Below the pieces are notes generated by a model. That model was not told the DNA's origin, did not search any database, and was given only the letters and a program-made list of their open reading frames with translations. A program made the position numbers and the translations under genes. Positions 25,315 through 25,889 of a stretch of 25,889 bases of DNA are shown piece after piece. Numbering within the stretch: the stretch's first letter is position 1; each line of letters begins with the position of its first letter. The DNA comes from CAJQND01 sp051010055 (GTDB taxonomy: Bacteria; Pseudomonadota; Alphaproteobacteria; Rhizobiales; CAJQND01), in NCBI GenBank assembly GCA_051010055.1, contig JBPCVY010000157.1:1-25889 (forward strand), written 5' to 3'.

Positions 25315-25341
25315 GCGCAAAGCACATAGCTTGCACTGCGC
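25315..25341 (+). terminator. Hairpin just after the rhodanese gene
   Basis: GCGCA-AAGC and GCTT-(GCAC)-TGCGC pair as a 9-bp stem with a 4-base bulge and a 5-base loop, starting 7 bases after the stop. No T-run follows, so it is at best a weak or Rho-assisted end of the desulfinase-rhodanese transcript. Confidence 0.3.
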
Positions 25342-25399
25342 CAAGACTAGATCACGGCAAATATTCCCAAAAAATGACCGGCAACCCTCCCTGAAGGAT

Positions 25400-25470
25400 G
25401 TCCGCATTTGGTGGAACAGCGGACCTCAACTGAATACGCGGCAATGTCTGCATTGTGCCAAAGGCGGTCA
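25400..25470. repeat. Right copy of the dispersed TCCGC/GCGGA hairpin repeat
   Basis: GTCCGC (25400-25405) pairs with GCGGAC (25419-25424). A second, degenerate half reads AATGTCTGCATTGTGCC then AAAGGCGGTCAC, which lines up with CATTGTCCGCTTTGTGCC then ATTAGCGGACAT of the left copy (23533-23563). The stop codon of the aminotransferase gene lies inside this block. Confidence 0.6.
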
Positions 25471-25889
25471 CTTTTGTCTCGTCTTGTCAAGGCTTTCACG
25501 CAGCGCTTGATCAAGGATTGAAATTGCAAGATCGACTTCGTTTGTTGTGACGGTGAGAGGCGGCGCAATCCGCCAGACAGAACCGCGCTCTGGCCGACGC
25601 CGAATATTCATTGACAATCCAAGCTCGAAACACCTTTGCGTCGTAAGTGCGCCGAGTTCATGAAAGGGTTCGCGGCTTTCGCGATCCTTCACAAGCTCAA
25701 CACCTAGAAGTAGTCCCTCTCCGCGCACATCTCCAATCACTTCATGAGCTTGCTGAAGTTCTTGCAATGCTTGTTTGAGGTAGTCCCCCATTTCGACAGC
25801 TCGATCAATCAAAGCCTCTTGCTCAATCGTTTCGAGAACGGCAATTCCAACGTTTGCTGGCAAGGGGTCGGACACATGGCTGGTATAGA
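25468..25889 (-). CDS. Class III aminotransferase, 2,2-dialkylglycine-decarboxylase-like, N-terminal part cut by window edge
   Basis: The visible 140 residues are the C-terminal part of a PLP-dependent fold-type I class III enzyme. The frame runs to the window edge with TSHVSDPLPANVG, so the apparent start at 25875 is not real. GDVRGEGLLLGVELVKDRES, ELGLSMNIRRRP and WRIAPPLTVTTNEVDLAISIL closely follow the order seen in 2,2-dialkylglycine decarboxylase. That enzyme decarboxylates dialkylglycines and transaminates pyruvate. Other class III aminotransferases share part of this pattern, and the catalytic Lys is outside the window, so the substrate stays open. It is convergent with the rhodanese gene. 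Confidence 0.82.
   Translation of the reverse strand, partial: YTSHVSDPLPANVGIAVLETIEQEALIDRAVEMGDYLKQALQELQQAHEVIGDVRGEGLLLGVELVKDRESREPFHELGALTTQRCFELGLSMNIRRRPERGSVWRIAPPLTVTTNEVDLAISILDQALRESLDKTRQK

Overview
The window looks like chromosomal DNA of an alphaproteobacterium, probably of the Hyphomicrobiales (Rhizobiales). The pointers are an NAD-dependent FdsBA-type molybdenum formate dehydrogenase, a methylsuccinyl-CoA-dehydrogenase-like protein (ethylmalonyl-CoA pathway), a HIG1 twin-membrane protein, a DUF3775 protein, and hairpin repeats of a kind seen dispersed in such genomes. The species cannot be named from this sequence.

Bases 1-11878 are mostly core metabolism. The left edge holds the end of fdsB and all of fdsA. 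A two-gene minus-strand unit follows: a frameshifted BCCT transporter and an HSL-type esterase. A divergent control region with a perfect 11-bp AT-rich dyad separates it from mtnA and a FucA-type class II aldolase. This pair matches the dihydroxyacetone-phosphate shunt for 5'-methylthioadenosine or 5'-deoxyadenosine. Next comes an overlapping molybdenum-cofactor cluster, fdhD-mobA-mobB-moeA, which serves the formate dehydrogenase, then a DUF924 gene.

Bases 11882-19602 hold a minus-strand operon: methylsuccinyl-CoA-dehydrogenase-like ACAD, short-chain reductase, HIG1 protein and haloalkane dehalogenase. After it come an EamA exporter, a YihY/BrkB membrane protein, a DUF3775 protein and an FBT-like MFS transporter.

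From about 19600 to the right edge the DNA looks accessory and partly decayed. It has a gene-poor stretch with a large 59-base dyad, two overlapping tyrosine recombinase genes (one broken by a stop and a frameshift), a class III nucleotidyl cyclase cut off after its catalytic domain, and a decayed TauE/SafE sulfite-exporter gene joined to the cyclase end. Then come two intact genes flanked on both sides by copies of a hairpin repeat: a homologue of the sulfinate desulfinase DszB with its Cys-His-Arg active-site triad conserved, and a single-domain rhodanese. The right edge is the C-terminal part of a class III aminotransferase resembling 2,2-dialkylglycine decarboxylase.

The most interesting unit is the desulfinase-rhodanese pair beside a dead sulfite exporter. 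It looks like an organosulfur (sulfinate) desulfurisation module carried on a mobile or rearranged segment.
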